Assembly: GCA_026394655.1 (NCBI GenBank)
Contig: JAPKXU010000063.1
Location: 1 to 51,884 of the forward strand
Direction of reading: 5' to 3'
Length of the DNA: 51,884 bases
Source of the DNA: Methanoregula sp.
GTDB lineage: Archaea; Halobacteriota; Methanomicrobia; Methanomicrobiales; Methanospirillaceae
Shown here: piece by piece, positions 1-9,051 of the stretch
How the letters are laid out: the number at the start of each line of letters is the position of its first letter
Position numbering within the stretch: the first letter of the stretch is position 1
Position numbers and translations under genes: made by a program
Notes under the pieces: generated by a model
What the model was told of the DNA's origin: nothing
The model's database searches: none
The model's input: only the letters and a program-made list of their open reading frames with translations

Positions 1-204
1 AGCCTGCGGGCAAAGCACCGTATCAGTGTTGCAGGAGGTGCCACCATTCACGGGAATGTCGAAGGCGGCGGAACAGTCTTTGTGAAAAAGGGCGCCCATA
101 TTTTAGGGGATGTCATTGCAAAGTCCCTCACACTCCACGAGGATGCAAAGATTGACGGCACTATCGAAGCCCCGCACGGGTTGCGGATCGAGCGTGGTGC
201 ATGA
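1..204 (+). CDS. Polymer-forming (bactofilin-like) protein, C-terminal part; 5' end outside window
   Basis: Open frame 1 from base 1 to TGA at 202-204; translation SLRAKHRISVAGGATIHGNVEGGGTVFVKKGAHILGDVIAKSLTLHEDAKIDGTIEAPHGLRIERGA has a beta-helix-like repeat pattern; ATGA overlap with the next gene. Confidence 0.6.
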   Translation, partial: SLRAKHRISVAGGATIHGNVEGGGTVFVKKGAHILGDVIAKSLTLHEDAKIDGTIEAPHGLRIERGA

Positions 205-1043
205 CGGTAAAGGAGATCCTTGGAGTAGACGAATTCACGTTTGTTGAACCCTCGTTTTCGGCACTGGCGGAACCGGGATACACCGCACTGCTTCTCGAAG
301 GTGAATGGGATGAAGGGCGCATGCTCCTTGATGAGAATGAAGAGCCGATTGCAGTGGCATTCCATGATTCCCTTGGTTGGGTGGGGGGCTCGTTTTTGTA
401 CAGGAACCTGATTGTCCCTTTAATCGAACGGTTCGAGGAGATGAATGGCGAGATCTTCCAGGAGGACCGGGCAGTCTGGGCGAGTGCGGTGCGGGAATAT
501 TTCTCGGAAAAACTCCGGCAGGAGACGCCCCCTGCATTCGATGACTTGAACCCGGTGAGAATGGGTATTCTTTCTTCCGTTCTCACCCGTGCGTGGGGCA
601 GGGGTTCCGGTGAAATTTGTATCGACTGCGGGTGCGGGTCGGGAGTGGGATCGCTCGTGCTCCGGCAGCTGGGATATACTCCGCTCTCGTTTGACAACGA
701 TCCGTCACTTATCTCGCGGGGACTTCTCGAAGAACGGCTCAAACCCGCAGAGACGATGTGCCTTGATGCTACCCTCGCCTCCGTTTATCTCGATCCGGTA
801 CCACGGGGCATCGGTATCATGATGGGGGAGATCAACACATTTTCACGCGAGATGTGGGAGCGGATCGTGACAGAACTGTTCTCGATTACCCGTGAAACCC
901 TGATCACAGTGGGTACTGAAGAAGAGGCACAGCTCATCCGTACCTGGGGAGACGCCCACAAGAGAGTTGTCGATGTGCAGGAAAGCCCCGGCGATTCATT
1001 CTATGATCACTGGGTCTGTATTGCTCACGACGAAAACCGGTGA
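201..1043 (+). CDS. SAM-dependent methyltransferase-like conserved protein
   Basis: 280 aa ORF; IDCGCGSGVGSLVLRQLGYTPLSFDNDPSL resembles class I MTase motif I; starts in ATGA overlap. Confidence 0.65.
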   Translation: MTVKEILGVDEFTFVEPSFSALAEPGYTALLLEGEWDEGRMLLDENEEPIAVAFHDSLGWVGGSFLYRNLIVPLIERFEEMNGEIFQEDRAVWASAVREYFSEKLRQETPPAFDDLNPVRMGILSSVLTRAWGRGSGEICIDCGCGSGVGSLVLRQLGYTPLSFDNDPSLISRGLLEERLKPAETMCLDATLASVYLDPVPRGIGIMMGEINTFSREMWERIVTELFSITRETLITVGTEEEAQLIRTWGDAHKRVVDVQESPGDSFYDHWVCIAHDENR

Positions 1044-1118
1044 ACTGATCCCGGCGACTCGCCCGTATCCTCTCTTCTGTGAAAACCGGCCCGGGATTTT
1101 AAGCTGCGGGTGATCCCG

Positions 1119-1271
1119 TCAAAAATCCCGCAGATCCCTGTCCGGCTCCGGTACATAGTGAGAGCCGTCCCCGGTGGATTTTGACGATGGTTGATGGATC
1201 ATCCGTTCCCAGAGTACGTCTGCCACTGCATCGGTCATTTTTTCCCGGAACCATTCCTTGTCTGTTTTCAT
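1119..1271 (-). CDS. Small hypothetical protein (50 aa)
   Basis: MKTDKEWFREKMTDAVADVLWERMIHQ...; divergent from the putative antitoxin at 1389; subframe of ORF 1119..1451. Confidence 0.35.
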   Translation of the reverse strand: MKTDKEWFREKMTDAVADVLWERMIHQPSSKSTGDGSHYVPEPDRDLRDF

Positions 1272-1388
1272 GCCATGCCTCGTTTTCGGTACGGGATGAT
1301 TGGTATGCAATTCTATTAAATGTATGCATTGTATACTCTCAATACAGTGACTATAAAATGTAGCGATGTGATATATTGTTATACTGAC

Positions 1389-1535
1389 ATGAAGAATGAA
1401 AAGAAATATACCTCGATCCGGCTGACAAAGGATACAGTGAAGCGGTTGCAATCGAGGGGCGGATTCAATGACAGCTATGAATCCATAATTAAAAACCTGC
1501 TCGATAAAACCGAATCAGGGAACGACACCAGATAA
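1389..1535 (+). CDS. Small antitoxin-like / ribbon-helix-helix-like protein (48 aa)
   Basis: MKNEKKYTSIRLTKDTVKRLQSRGGFNDSYESIIKNLLDKTESGNDTR resembles VapB/RelB-like archaeal antitoxins; internal ATG of ORF 1320..1535. Confidence 0.5.
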   Translation: MKNEKKYTSIRLTKDTVKRLQSRGGFNDSYESIIKNLLDKTESGNDTR

Positions 1536-1607
1536 CGTGTGAAGGTGCGTTCACAAAATAACAAAACGGGAAAAAATGCGTGACGAAATAACGGTGTGGT
1601 AATTGGT

Positions 1608-1871
1608 ATGAGTTCGGTCCTCCTCGCGATCATCCTTATTGTGGCAATTCTTGCCATCGCGTACTTCTTTGTAAAAAAATTCATGGTACTTCTCGTCAAT
1701 GCGGTACTTGGGCTTATCTTTTTGTTCGTTTTAAATACACTTCACGTCATGCAATGGATCGGCAAGCCGGATCTCGGGTACGACCTTGCGACAATCATCA
1801 TATGTGGAGTCGGCGGATTGCCCGGGGTGCTCGTTCTTGTCCTGTTGAATATCCTCGGGATAACCGTATAG
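1608..1871 (+). CDS. BofA-like (pro-sigmaK processing inhibitor family) membrane protein
   Basis: Small hydrophobic protein MSSVLLAIILIVAILAIAYFFVKKFMVLLVNAVLGLIFLFVLN...GGLPGVLVLVLLNILGI, pattern of archaeal BofA-family proteins. Confidence 0.6.
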   Translation: MSSVLLAIILIVAILAIAYFFVKKFMVLLVNAVLGLIFLFVLNTLHVMQWIGKPDLGYDLATIIICGVGGLPGVLVLVLLNILGITV

Positions 1872-1886
1872 GAAAAAAGTATTTTT

Positions 1887-2585
1887 TTAAAAGACATTTG
1901 CCTCTGAATAGACCATTACCTGGTCCTGTTGGATCTCGTAAGGTTTGATCTCACGGGAGTGGGCGGACATCCGCATCTTCACTACTTCGAGAGCGAGATG
2001 GACGTCCGTGAGATCGCTGGGGCGGATATACCGGAGCAGGATCACCGTATCAGCGAGATACTCGATCAGGGCATGCCGGCTCGAGAAGACATTATCCTTG
2101 TCGGTCTCGGATGTCATCATGATGGTGCACGGTTTGTCCCGCAGACCCTCGATGAACCGGAACATCTCCTGCCGTCTCTCGGAGTCTGTTGGGAACAGGT
2201 CTTCAAAGAGCGAGATGGGATCGATGACCACTCTGCTCGCTTTCACCTCGCTGATCAGGTTCGGGAGCTCGTTTTTGATCCTGTTATTGGCAAGATTGAA
2301 ATCTGTCGGATCGAGCTTAATGACAAAGAGGGCTTTGTTCAGGAACGGGGTGACATCCCAGCCTTTCATTTTCATGTATGTCATGATCCGATCTTCGCGT
2401 TCCTCAAGACTGATGTAGATCACGTGCTCCCCTTTCTTTAACCCGTCCCAGACAAATTCGAGGGAAAATGTGGTCTTTCCGGTACCATAGGTGCCGATGA
2501 TGGCACAGATGCTCCGCTGGATCAACCCTCCCCCGAGCATATCATCAAGCCCGGCGATTCCGACATTGACACGTTCAGCGCTCAT
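1887..2585 (-). CDS. KaiC/RAD55-family RecA-like ATPase (intact Walker A)
   Basis: 232 aa; GLDDMLGGGL and GTYGTGKTTFSLEFVWDGLKKGEHVIYISLEE are KaiC-like; ATGA overlap with upstream ATPase. Confidence 0.8.
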   Translation of the reverse strand: MSAERVNVGIAGLDDMLGGGLIQRSICAIIGTYGTGKTTFSLEFVWDGLKKGEHVIYISLEEREDRIMTYMKMKGWDVTPFLNKALFVIKLDPTDFNLANNRIKNELPNLISEVKASRVVIDPISLFEDLFPTDSERRQEMFRFIEGLRDKPCTIMMTSETDKDNVFSSRHALIEYLADTVILLRYIRPSDLTDVHLALEVVKMRMSAHSREIKPYEIQQDQVMVYSEANVF

Positions 2586-3409
2586 ATGACCACCCGGATG
2601 TTGCTGACCTCAAAACCACCGGTGGCGGAGATCCGTACCGCAAATTTTACGAGATCGTGTTCTTCCAAGTGGGGCATCACTCCCCGGAACTTCTCAAAGT
2701 ACATCACCCGTTGCCGGCGTGCACTCGCACTCTCTTCCCACTTGAAGAGAAGGACTGCATCGGCAATATCGGCAAGTTCCCGTTCCTGGACAGAATCGAG
2801 GATACCCTTACTGAGCAGGAGATAGGTTGTGACGTTCCGCTGTTTTGTCAAACGCTGGATACCCCGGAGGATTCCAGTCAGGTCCGTCCAGAGGTTGGGG
2901 ATGTTCGTCTGGGTGGCAATATCCGTGATCGAATCCAGGATGACGATGCTGTCCGGCTCTGCCGTATTGAAAACTTTGGACACCCGTAAGAAGATATTTT
3001 CCCGGTCTGATCTTTTCTGGAGTCGGGTGAGGGTGTCGCTGCCGCTGTACCATCCGTCAGGTACGATGCTGCGATCGAAATAACAGCTCGACAGGTCTTC
3101 AAACTCTATCGCGGAAATGGATTCGGCAAGTCCGTTGGCAGGAAAAGATTGAATGATCTCGTGTATAACATCCTCTCTCATCCGGGTAAAGGTGACATAC
3201 CGGATCTTTTTCGGCATGATAAGTCCAGGAGGTACAACACCTTTCATAAGCCCGAACGTGTTGACAATCGAACTGTATACAAACTCGTAGTTTCCTGCAC
3301 CCATCTCCCCCAGAAGAAGAATAAGTGACCCGGGAGGAACCCCCCCGTCAAGAATGGGATCCAGTGTTGAGATCCCGGTTGGCATCCTCAGTTGTACGGT
3401 CTCTGGCAT
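2582..3409 (-). CDS. RecA-superfamily/KaiC-like ATPase paralogue with degenerate Walker A (GEMGAGNYE)
   Basis: 275 aa; GISTLDPILDGGVPPGSLILLLGEMGAGNYEFVYSS; DSIVILDSITD Walker B-like. Confidence 0.75.
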   Translation of the reverse strand: MPETVQLRMPTGISTLDPILDGGVPPGSLILLLGEMGAGNYEFVYSSIVNTFGLMKGVVPPGLIMPKKIRYVTFTRMREDVIHEIIQSFPANGLAESISAIEFEDLSSCYFDRSIVPDGWYSGSDTLTRLQKRSDRENIFLRVSKVFNTAEPDSIVILDSITDIATQTNIPNLWTDLTGILRGIQRLTKQRNVTTYLLLSKGILDSVQERELADIADAVLLFKWEESASARRQRVMYFEKFRGVMPHLEEHDLVKFAVRISATGGFEVSNIRVVI

Positions 3410-3639
3410 CTGGCACCCACGTCAAAGGCGATTAATAGGATTCGCAATTGAAACTCTCTTGGATAGTATGATAAAGATATCTGTTCTCTGGGAGAAAAGA
3501 TGATCTTTAATAAATAAATGGACATTTGGCTGATATCAGCACAGCGGGCGTGTTACAAGATCGATCTTTTGTCGAGAGGGAAACTCTTGCAGTTCTCCCC
3601 GTCTGCAAATGCCCCGTTTTTCTTTCCGGAAGTGAGATT

Positions 3640-3660
3640 ATGTAAAACACTATATATAGA
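3640..3660 (+). promoter_or_regulatory. Candidate archaeal TATA box upstream of secretion ATPase
   Basis: AT-rich acactatatataga about 60 nt before the probable ATG at 3718. Confidence 0.4.
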
Positions 3661-3717
3661 ATGATCTCCCGAACTATAATCCGGGAGAACGATATTCTTC
3701 GGGTAGGAATCAGGTAT

Positions 3718-5640
3718 ATGCGAATATCAGATTTTTTTAAGTCCATACGAAAAAAGACCCCGGCACCTCAAACGGAGCATGAAGCATCGGATCTATTCGA
3801 ACCCATACCTGGATCATCTCCTGCAAAGGTATCTGAACTGTCGGGTAACGTAACGGAACCAGAACCTGGATTGGGGGACCTGTTGGAACCGTCGACTGCA
3901 CCATCTCCTGCAAAGGTATCTGAACTGTCGGGTAACGTAACGGAACCAGAACTTGGATTGGGGGACCTGTTGGAACCATCAACCGGACCCGCTCTTGAAA
4001 AAGCACCAGAACCGTCCGTCCCTGTCAAGGAACCCGAAGCACCAGAACCAAAAAAATCTGATTATTCCTACCGGCGATATTTTCAGATCCTCAGAAAAAA
4101 AGAAAAACGCGTCATTGACGAATATGATTTTGAGAAGCATGGACCTCTCGTTGGAGGGGATCTACCAGAAGGCTACACGCTTATTGACCAGTACTGGATC
4201 GACGAGGGGAGATCTCTAGTCTACATCGCGCTCAATAACACAAGCAACCTGATGGAGTATCTCCTCTACGAACCTGTCCTCTCGAATTTCGAATATGAGT
4301 TGCTCGAACGTCTTCACGAGGATCTGCGGGATGTCCTGATCCTGACTTCTGATGAAATCAGAAAGGATCGTAAATTAATTCTTTTAGAAAAGATGATGGG
4401 ACTCATCAATGAATATGGGCTTACTCTCGAACCCCTCACACTCTTTAAGATCGAGTATTACCTTATCCGGAATTTCCTCGGATGGTCCCGTATCGATCCC
4501 CTCATGAAAGATCCCCATCTTGAAGATGTCTCCTGTGATGGGAACCGGATCCCAATTTTTCTCTACCACCGGAAATATCGTAACATCAAGACCAATATTG
4601 CATTTGAAGCTAAAGTCTTAAACTCGCTCGCAATTACCCTTGCACAGCGCTCTGGAAAACACATCTCCACCGGCACTCCGATGCTGGATGCCACACTTCC
4701 TGAGGGCTCACGTCTTCAGCTGACACTGGGCACTGAGATAACAACACGGGGAACCTCCTTTACCATCCGAAAATTCCGGGAAGAACCGTATTCCCCGATC
4801 GAACTGTTAGAGTATGGCACATTCAACTCCGACGAACTCGCCTATTTCTGGCTAGCTATCGAAAACAACAAAAGCCTTCTTTTCATCGGAGGCACTGCAT
4901 CCGGAAAGACAACTTCCTTAAATGCAGTTTCGCTCTTTATCCCCCCTATTGCGAAAGTCGTGAGCATTGAGGATACACGGGAGATTACTCTCTTCCATGA
5001 CAACTGGATCGCGAGTGTGACCCGTGAAGCAATTTCCGAAGGCGGAAACGCGATCACCATGTTTGACCTGTTACGCGCGGCAATGAGACAGCGTCCTGAG
5101 TTCATCCTCGTCGGAGAAGTGAGGGGTGTTGAGGCACAGACACTTTTCCAGGCAATGAACACCGGGCACACTACTTTCTCCACAATGCATGCAGGGAGTG
5201 TCGATGCCGCCATTCACCGTCTCGAGAGTTCCCCATTGAACGTTCCGCGGAATATGATCCAGGCATTAAACATTATCAGCGTGCAGGCTATGATCTTCCA
5301 CGGAACAGAGAGGGTCCGTCGTGTTCAGGAGATTGTGGAGATCGCGGGGGTCGATCCGGGAACCGGCAACCTGCGCGTCAATAATGTTTTTGTATATGAC
5401 CCCATTCACGACCAGTTCGCATACACTGGCAGGTCCCAGATCTACGGAGATATCTCAGCGAAACGCGGCTGGACCCGTGAGAAACTTGATTCTGAAATCA
5501 ATATCCGCAAACAACTCCTTGATGAGATGCGCAAACAGGGTATTATTGATTACATCTCTGCAGCCTCCCTCTTCCATTCCTTCAATATTGATCGGGAAAA
5601 TGTGCTTGCCAATATTTCTGATTTGAAAAAGGTTCTGTAA
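3718..5640 (+). CDS. Type II/IV secretion (VirB11/GspE/ArlI-like) ATPase
   Basis: ORF 3661..5640, internal ATG 3718 preferred; GGTASGKTTSLNAVSLFIPP Walker A, VSIEDTREI, LRAAMRQRPEFILVGEVRGVEAQTLFQAMNTGHTTFSTMHAG Walker B/His box. Confidence 0.92.
   Translation: MRISDFFKSIRKKTPAPQTEHEASDLFEPIPGSSPAKVSELSGNVTEPEPGLGDLLEPSTAPSPAKVSELSGNVTEPELGLGDLLEPSTGPALEKAPEPSVPVKEPEAPEPKKSDYSYRRYFQILRKKEKRVIDEYDFEKHGPLVGGDLPEGYTLIDQYWIDEGRSLVYIALNNTSNLMEYLLYEPVLSNFEYELLERLHEDLRDVLILTSDEIRKDRKLILLEKMMGLINEYGLTLEPLTLFKIEYYLIRNFLGWSRIDPLMKDPHLEDVSCDGNRIPIFLYHRKYRNIKTNIAFEAKVLNSLAITLAQRSGKHISTGTPMLDATLPEGSRLQLTLGTEITTRGTSFTIRKFREEPYSPIELLEYGTFNSDELAYFWLAIENNKSLLFIGGTASGKTTSLNAVSLFIPPIAKVVSIEDTREITLFHDNWIASVTREAISEGGNAITMFDLLRAAMRQRPEFILVGEVRGVEAQTLFQAMNTGHTTFSTMHAGSVDAAIHRLESSPLNVPRNMIQALNIISVQAMIFHGTERVRRVQEIVEIAGVDPGTGNLRVNNVFVYDPIHDQFAYTGRSQIYGDISAKRGWTREKLDSEINIRKQLLDEMRKQGIIDYISAASLFHSFNIDRENVLANISDLKKVL
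3815..3988 (+). repeat. Two-copy tandem repeat, 87-bp unit, in frame within the ATPase N-terminal linker
   Basis: Copies 3815-3901 and 3902-3988, nearly identical; each encodes SPAKVSELSGNVTEPE(P/L)GLGDLLEPST. Confidence 0.92.
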
Positions 5641-7580
5641 TGAAAGTCAGGAATTTTGTAAAAAAATGGATCCAGCGGAATCCCATGCGATACCAGGATC
5701 TTCACAACGATCTGGTAGCTGCACGGGTGGGGATGACTCTTGATGAGTACCTGTGGAGAGCGGTACAGATCGCACTTCTGACCGGTGTCCTGTTTGCGAT
5801 TCTCGGGTTTTTTATCGGGACGTTTATCACCCTCACGATATCAATCGGGGCAGTTGGGATCTATAACATCTTTAATCTCCAGATCCCCACCACGTTCTTT
5901 AATGTCTCCACCCTCGTCTACATTAAATTCTTCAGCAGTCTCGTCGCGTTCATCGTGGGAACTTTCCTTGGCTATACCGTTATCCTCAAATTTCCGGGTA
6001 TCGAGAAGTCGAGCCGTTCGATCAAGATCAACCTGACGCTCCACAACACCGTCGCCTATATGTATGCGATGCGGAAGGGCGGGGCAGAACTGATGGTGAT
6101 CTTCCGTGCCTTGTCCGACAATGCAAACATCTATGGGGAGGTCGCTCTCGAGTTCCGGCAGGTAGTGAGAGATGCAGACTTTTTTGGTTATGACGTCGTC
6201 TCCGCGATGCGCCATCTTACAGAAACAACTCCCTCTGAAAAACTGAAAAACTTCCTTGAAGATCTCCTGTCCATTATTGAGAGCGGGGGAAATATGTCGG
6301 ATTTTTTCGCGAACAGGGTACGGATGTACCAGGAAGAGGCACGATTTGAACAGAAACAGTTTTTAAATATCCTGTCACTCGTTGCTGAATCCTATGTGAC
6401 GCTCTTTGTGGCAGGACCGCTCTTTTTGATCATCATCATGGTGGTGATGGGCATGATGGGGGGTTCTGCCGTCTTCCAGCTCACGATGGTGACCTATGCA
6501 TTTCTCCCGATTGGGTCCGTCATCTTCATCTTATTGATCGACTTGATCTCAATAAAAGCCGAGACTACCGAGCGGTATATGAAGATGAAGGTGCTCCATG
6601 AATATTCCGATGTTCGTGTCGTTCAGAAGTGTGGCGAAGAGGCACACTTTAAACAGTTGAAACGGTATGACCGGATGAGGAACTTCATTCATTTCCTTAG
6701 GCACCCATTCGAGAGTTTTGTGATAAACGTGAACCGTACGTTTTTTGTAACGGTTCCCATTGCCATCCTGTATGCCATCATGGTACTCTGGACGGTTCCT
6801 CACTATGCGAATCTTGAGACGTATATCGATGTAATCGATGATCACCTGATTATCGCGCTGTTGATCGTGCTCATCCCGTATGCCATCTTCTATTCTCTTT
6901 ATGCACGAAAAGTGCTGGCAATCCAGGGGTTGATACCGGATTTTCTTGAGCGGATGGCGGGAATCAACCAAGTGGGACTCACGATTGCCCAAGCTATCGG
7001 GATCATGGTGAACACGAACCTCGGGCTTCTCAGTTACGAGATCAAAAAGATCAAGTGCGACATGGACTGGGGGGCAAATTTTACCGAAGCCCTCATACGG
7101 TTTGAGGAGCGGATCAGTACACCCACGATTGCACGAACGGTCACCCTCATCACAAAAGCGAGCGAGATGAGCGGGCGTATCGGAGAAGTGTTGACGATCG
7201 CCGCGAGCGATGCCAACATGAGTGAAGTGCTGAAAAAAGAGCGCCTTGCCGAGATGTTCATCTACACGGCGATTGTCTATCTCTCGTTTTTGGTATTTAT
7301 CTTTGTGATTGGTGTCCTCACCACTCAGTTCCTGCCTGTCCTTGCTAATGTAAATACAGCAGGTGTTCCGGCAACTGGAGCGTTAAAAGGACTCGGACAG
7401 GTTCCGGTTAAGACGATCGGGCGTCTTTTGTACCATGCGTGTCTCGTGCAGGCAATCTTCTCGGGACTTATCGCGGGGCAGATGGGTGAATCTTCAATCT
7501 CTGCCGGTGTCAAACATTCATGTGTTCTCCTCATCATCTCGCTTATCACATTCAATTATTTCCTCGTAGTGCCTGGTTGA
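5640..7580 (+). CDS. Type II secretion system F / TadC / ArlJ-like membrane platform protein
   Basis: 646 aa with two T2SSF-like repeats and TM clusters; start overlaps the ATPase stop (TAATG). Confidence 0.88.
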   Translation: MKVRNFVKKWIQRNPMRYQDLHNDLVAARVGMTLDEYLWRAVQIALLTGVLFAILGFFIGTFITLTISIGAVGIYNIFNLQIPTTFFNVSTLVYIKFFSSLVAFIVGTFLGYTVILKFPGIEKSSRSIKINLTLHNTVAYMYAMRKGGAELMVIFRALSDNANIYGEVALEFRQVVRDADFFGYDVVSAMRHLTETTPSEKLKNFLEDLLSIIESGGNMSDFFANRVRMYQEEARFEQKQFLNILSLVAESYVTLFVAGPLFLIIIMVVMGMMGGSAVFQLTMVTYAFLPIGSVIFILLIDLISIKAETTERYMKMKVLHEYSDVRVVQKCGEEAHFKQLKRYDRMRNFIHFLRHPFESFVINVNRTFFVTVPIAILYAIMVLWTVPHYANLETYIDVIDDHLIIALLIVLIPYAIFYSLYARKVLAIQGLIPDFLERMAGINQVGLTIAQAIGIMVNTNLGLLSYEIKKIKCDMDWGANFTEALIRFEERISTPTIARTVTLITKASEMSGRIGEVLTIAASDANMSEVLKKERLAEMFIYTAIVYLSFLVFIFVIGVLTTQFLPVLANVNTAGVPATGALKGLGQVPVKTIGRLLYHACLVQAIFSGLIAGQMGESSISAGVKHSCVLLIISLITFNYFLVVPG

Positions 7581-7694
7581 TCGAACCGGTTCGGTAATGA
7601 TCGACAAGATGAATTTCAGGAAAGAGTCGAAAAATTCCCATTTTCGATACTCTTAAATAATCACATGAAGATTTCGTAGTGAGGTGATTGGAAG

Positions 7695-7850
7695 ATGTGT
7701 ACCGTAGGTGGACCCGTGGATATCGATCTCCCACCGGATCGCGTAATTGGAAAGGATTACCGGTGCAAGGAATGCGGCGAACGGTTCAAAGGGATTGGAA
7801 AACGACCGATGTGTCCCAGCTGCCAGTCAGAGTCTGTTACTGAACTATGA
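7695..7850 (+). CDS. Small zinc-ribbon protein (51 aa), not in ORF track
   Basis: MCTVGGPVDIDLPPDRVIGKDYRCKECGERFKGIGKRPMCPSCQSESVTEL; two CxxC pairs; ATGA overlap with the next gene. Confidence 0.7.
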   Translation: MCTVGGPVDIDLPPDRVIGKDYRCKECGERFKGIGKRPMCPSCQSESVTEL

Positions 7851-8320
7851 AGTATCCCCTCGAAGACGAGATGCTGCTTGTCAGGGGAAGCAGTTCTTTT
7901 TTACTTGCTGGCAGGGTAAAGACCTGCTTTTCGCTCTGTATTGAGACAACTCATGATGAATACTGCCAGACGCTCTCTTCCAGTGATCTGGTTGTCGTTT
8001 CTGCACCGGAAGGAGGGGAATTGGAACCGGCTGTGATGCTCATCGAATTGGTCCGGACGTACCGCATGCCGTTACTAGTACTCCCGAAGGATCACCCGGG
8101 ATCGCGAAGGATCGCGTACGTGGTTTCGGCAGGTGCGGAGATCCAGACCAACTGCGCCATCATCAGGGGGACGCATCCCGAGCAGCACCTGATCTGTGCA
8201 TCAGATGAACTATCCGGTTTACATTTGCAGGGATATGGGGGCGGTGTCGAAATCACCCCGGATCCAGAAAATCTGGTGGTCACGCGGGTAATGTGCGGGA
8301 TAAAAGCGGAGTCGAAATGA
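7847..8320 (+). CDS. Conserved hypothetical protein (157 aa)
   Basis: ORF coupled by ATGA to the zinc-ribbon gene; Rossmann-like hydrophobic pattern. Confidence 0.55.
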   Translation: MKYPLEDEMLLVRGSSSFLLAGRVKTCFSLCIETTHDEYCQTLSSSDLVVVSAPEGGELEPAVMLIELVRTYRMPLLVLPKDHPGSRRIAYVVSAGAEIQTNCAIIRGTHPEQHLICASDELSGLHLQGYGGGVEITPDPENLVVTRVMCGIKAESK

Positions 8321-8620
8321 AAACCGACCTGATGTCCGCGTGCTACAAATATTCAGCGGATTAAAAACAGCGAAATACATTTTCTCGGGAATCTCGTTTC
8401 TCCCTCCCCTCCTCCCCTTCAATAGCAGAGAATATCCAGAGTCTCAATGGTGTAAATTACAGCACCATGTTGACCCGCCATAGCGAGTATCTATCGGGAG
8501 TCTCTGGATTTTTTGCCGGGACCGGTTCCGGGTATTCTCATTGGGAAACCCTGCACCAGTGTTTACCCCTTGAAATACCCCGATCATTCTACGAATTGCC
8601 CAGCACAGGTCTCCTTCGCA

Positions 8621-8679
8621 TTACACCTGTAACGTGGTCATAAATCCGGTGTAAAAGGCAAATAACAATACATATAAGG
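8621..8679 (+). promoter_or_regulatory. Candidate atp operon promoter with upstream inverted repeat TTACACC-N20-GGTGTAA and TATA box
   Basis: TTACACC 8621-8627, GGTGTAA 8648-8654, tacatataag at 8669-8678, ATG at 8722. Confidence 0.5.
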
Positions 8680-8721
8680 CTTTTTTTACCAAATATTGTA
8701 GTGCCGTGAGAGGAGGGTTGG

Positions 8722-9051
8722 ATGAAAACTGAGGTCCTACAAGACATCAAGAAAACAGAAGAAGAGTACCAATCGATGATCAGTGCGGCTCAGGATGAGA
8801 AGAAGCGCAAACGATCTCAGGCTGAGCTTGAAGCTGATAATCTGATTACCAAAGCGCAGAGCAATGCAGAACAGTATAAAACGCTGAAACTGGAAGAAGC
8901 ACGGCACCAGGCAGCTCTTAAGCACGCTGAAATTATGACTGCGGGCAGGCAACGCGCAGCGGCAATCCAGGAAAAAGGAAAGAAGAACCTTTCAAAGGCG
9001 GTGCAACTGCTGGTTTCGCGGTTTAAGGAGCAGCTGCATGTTAACGCCTAG
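8722..9051 (+). CDS. ahaH: A-type ATP synthase subunit H
   Basis: Coiled-coil 109 aa first gene of the operon; gaggagg RBS. Confidence 0.8.
   Translation: MKTEVLQDIKKTEEEYQSMISAAQDEKKRKRSQAELEADNLITKAQSNAEQYKTLKLEEARHQAALKHAEIMTAGRQRAAAIQEKGKKNLSKAVQLLVSRFKEQLHVNA

Noticed and set aside
3529-3540. 12-bp palindrome gctgatatcagc between the KaiC-like genes and the secretion ATPase
   Set aside because: Perfect but short and not close to an evident TATA; kept only as a note.
8439-8517. atccagag...ctctggat repeat as an ncRNA
   Set aside because: Only 8-bp arms with ~60-nt loop; may be chance or a weak terminator; not enough to call.
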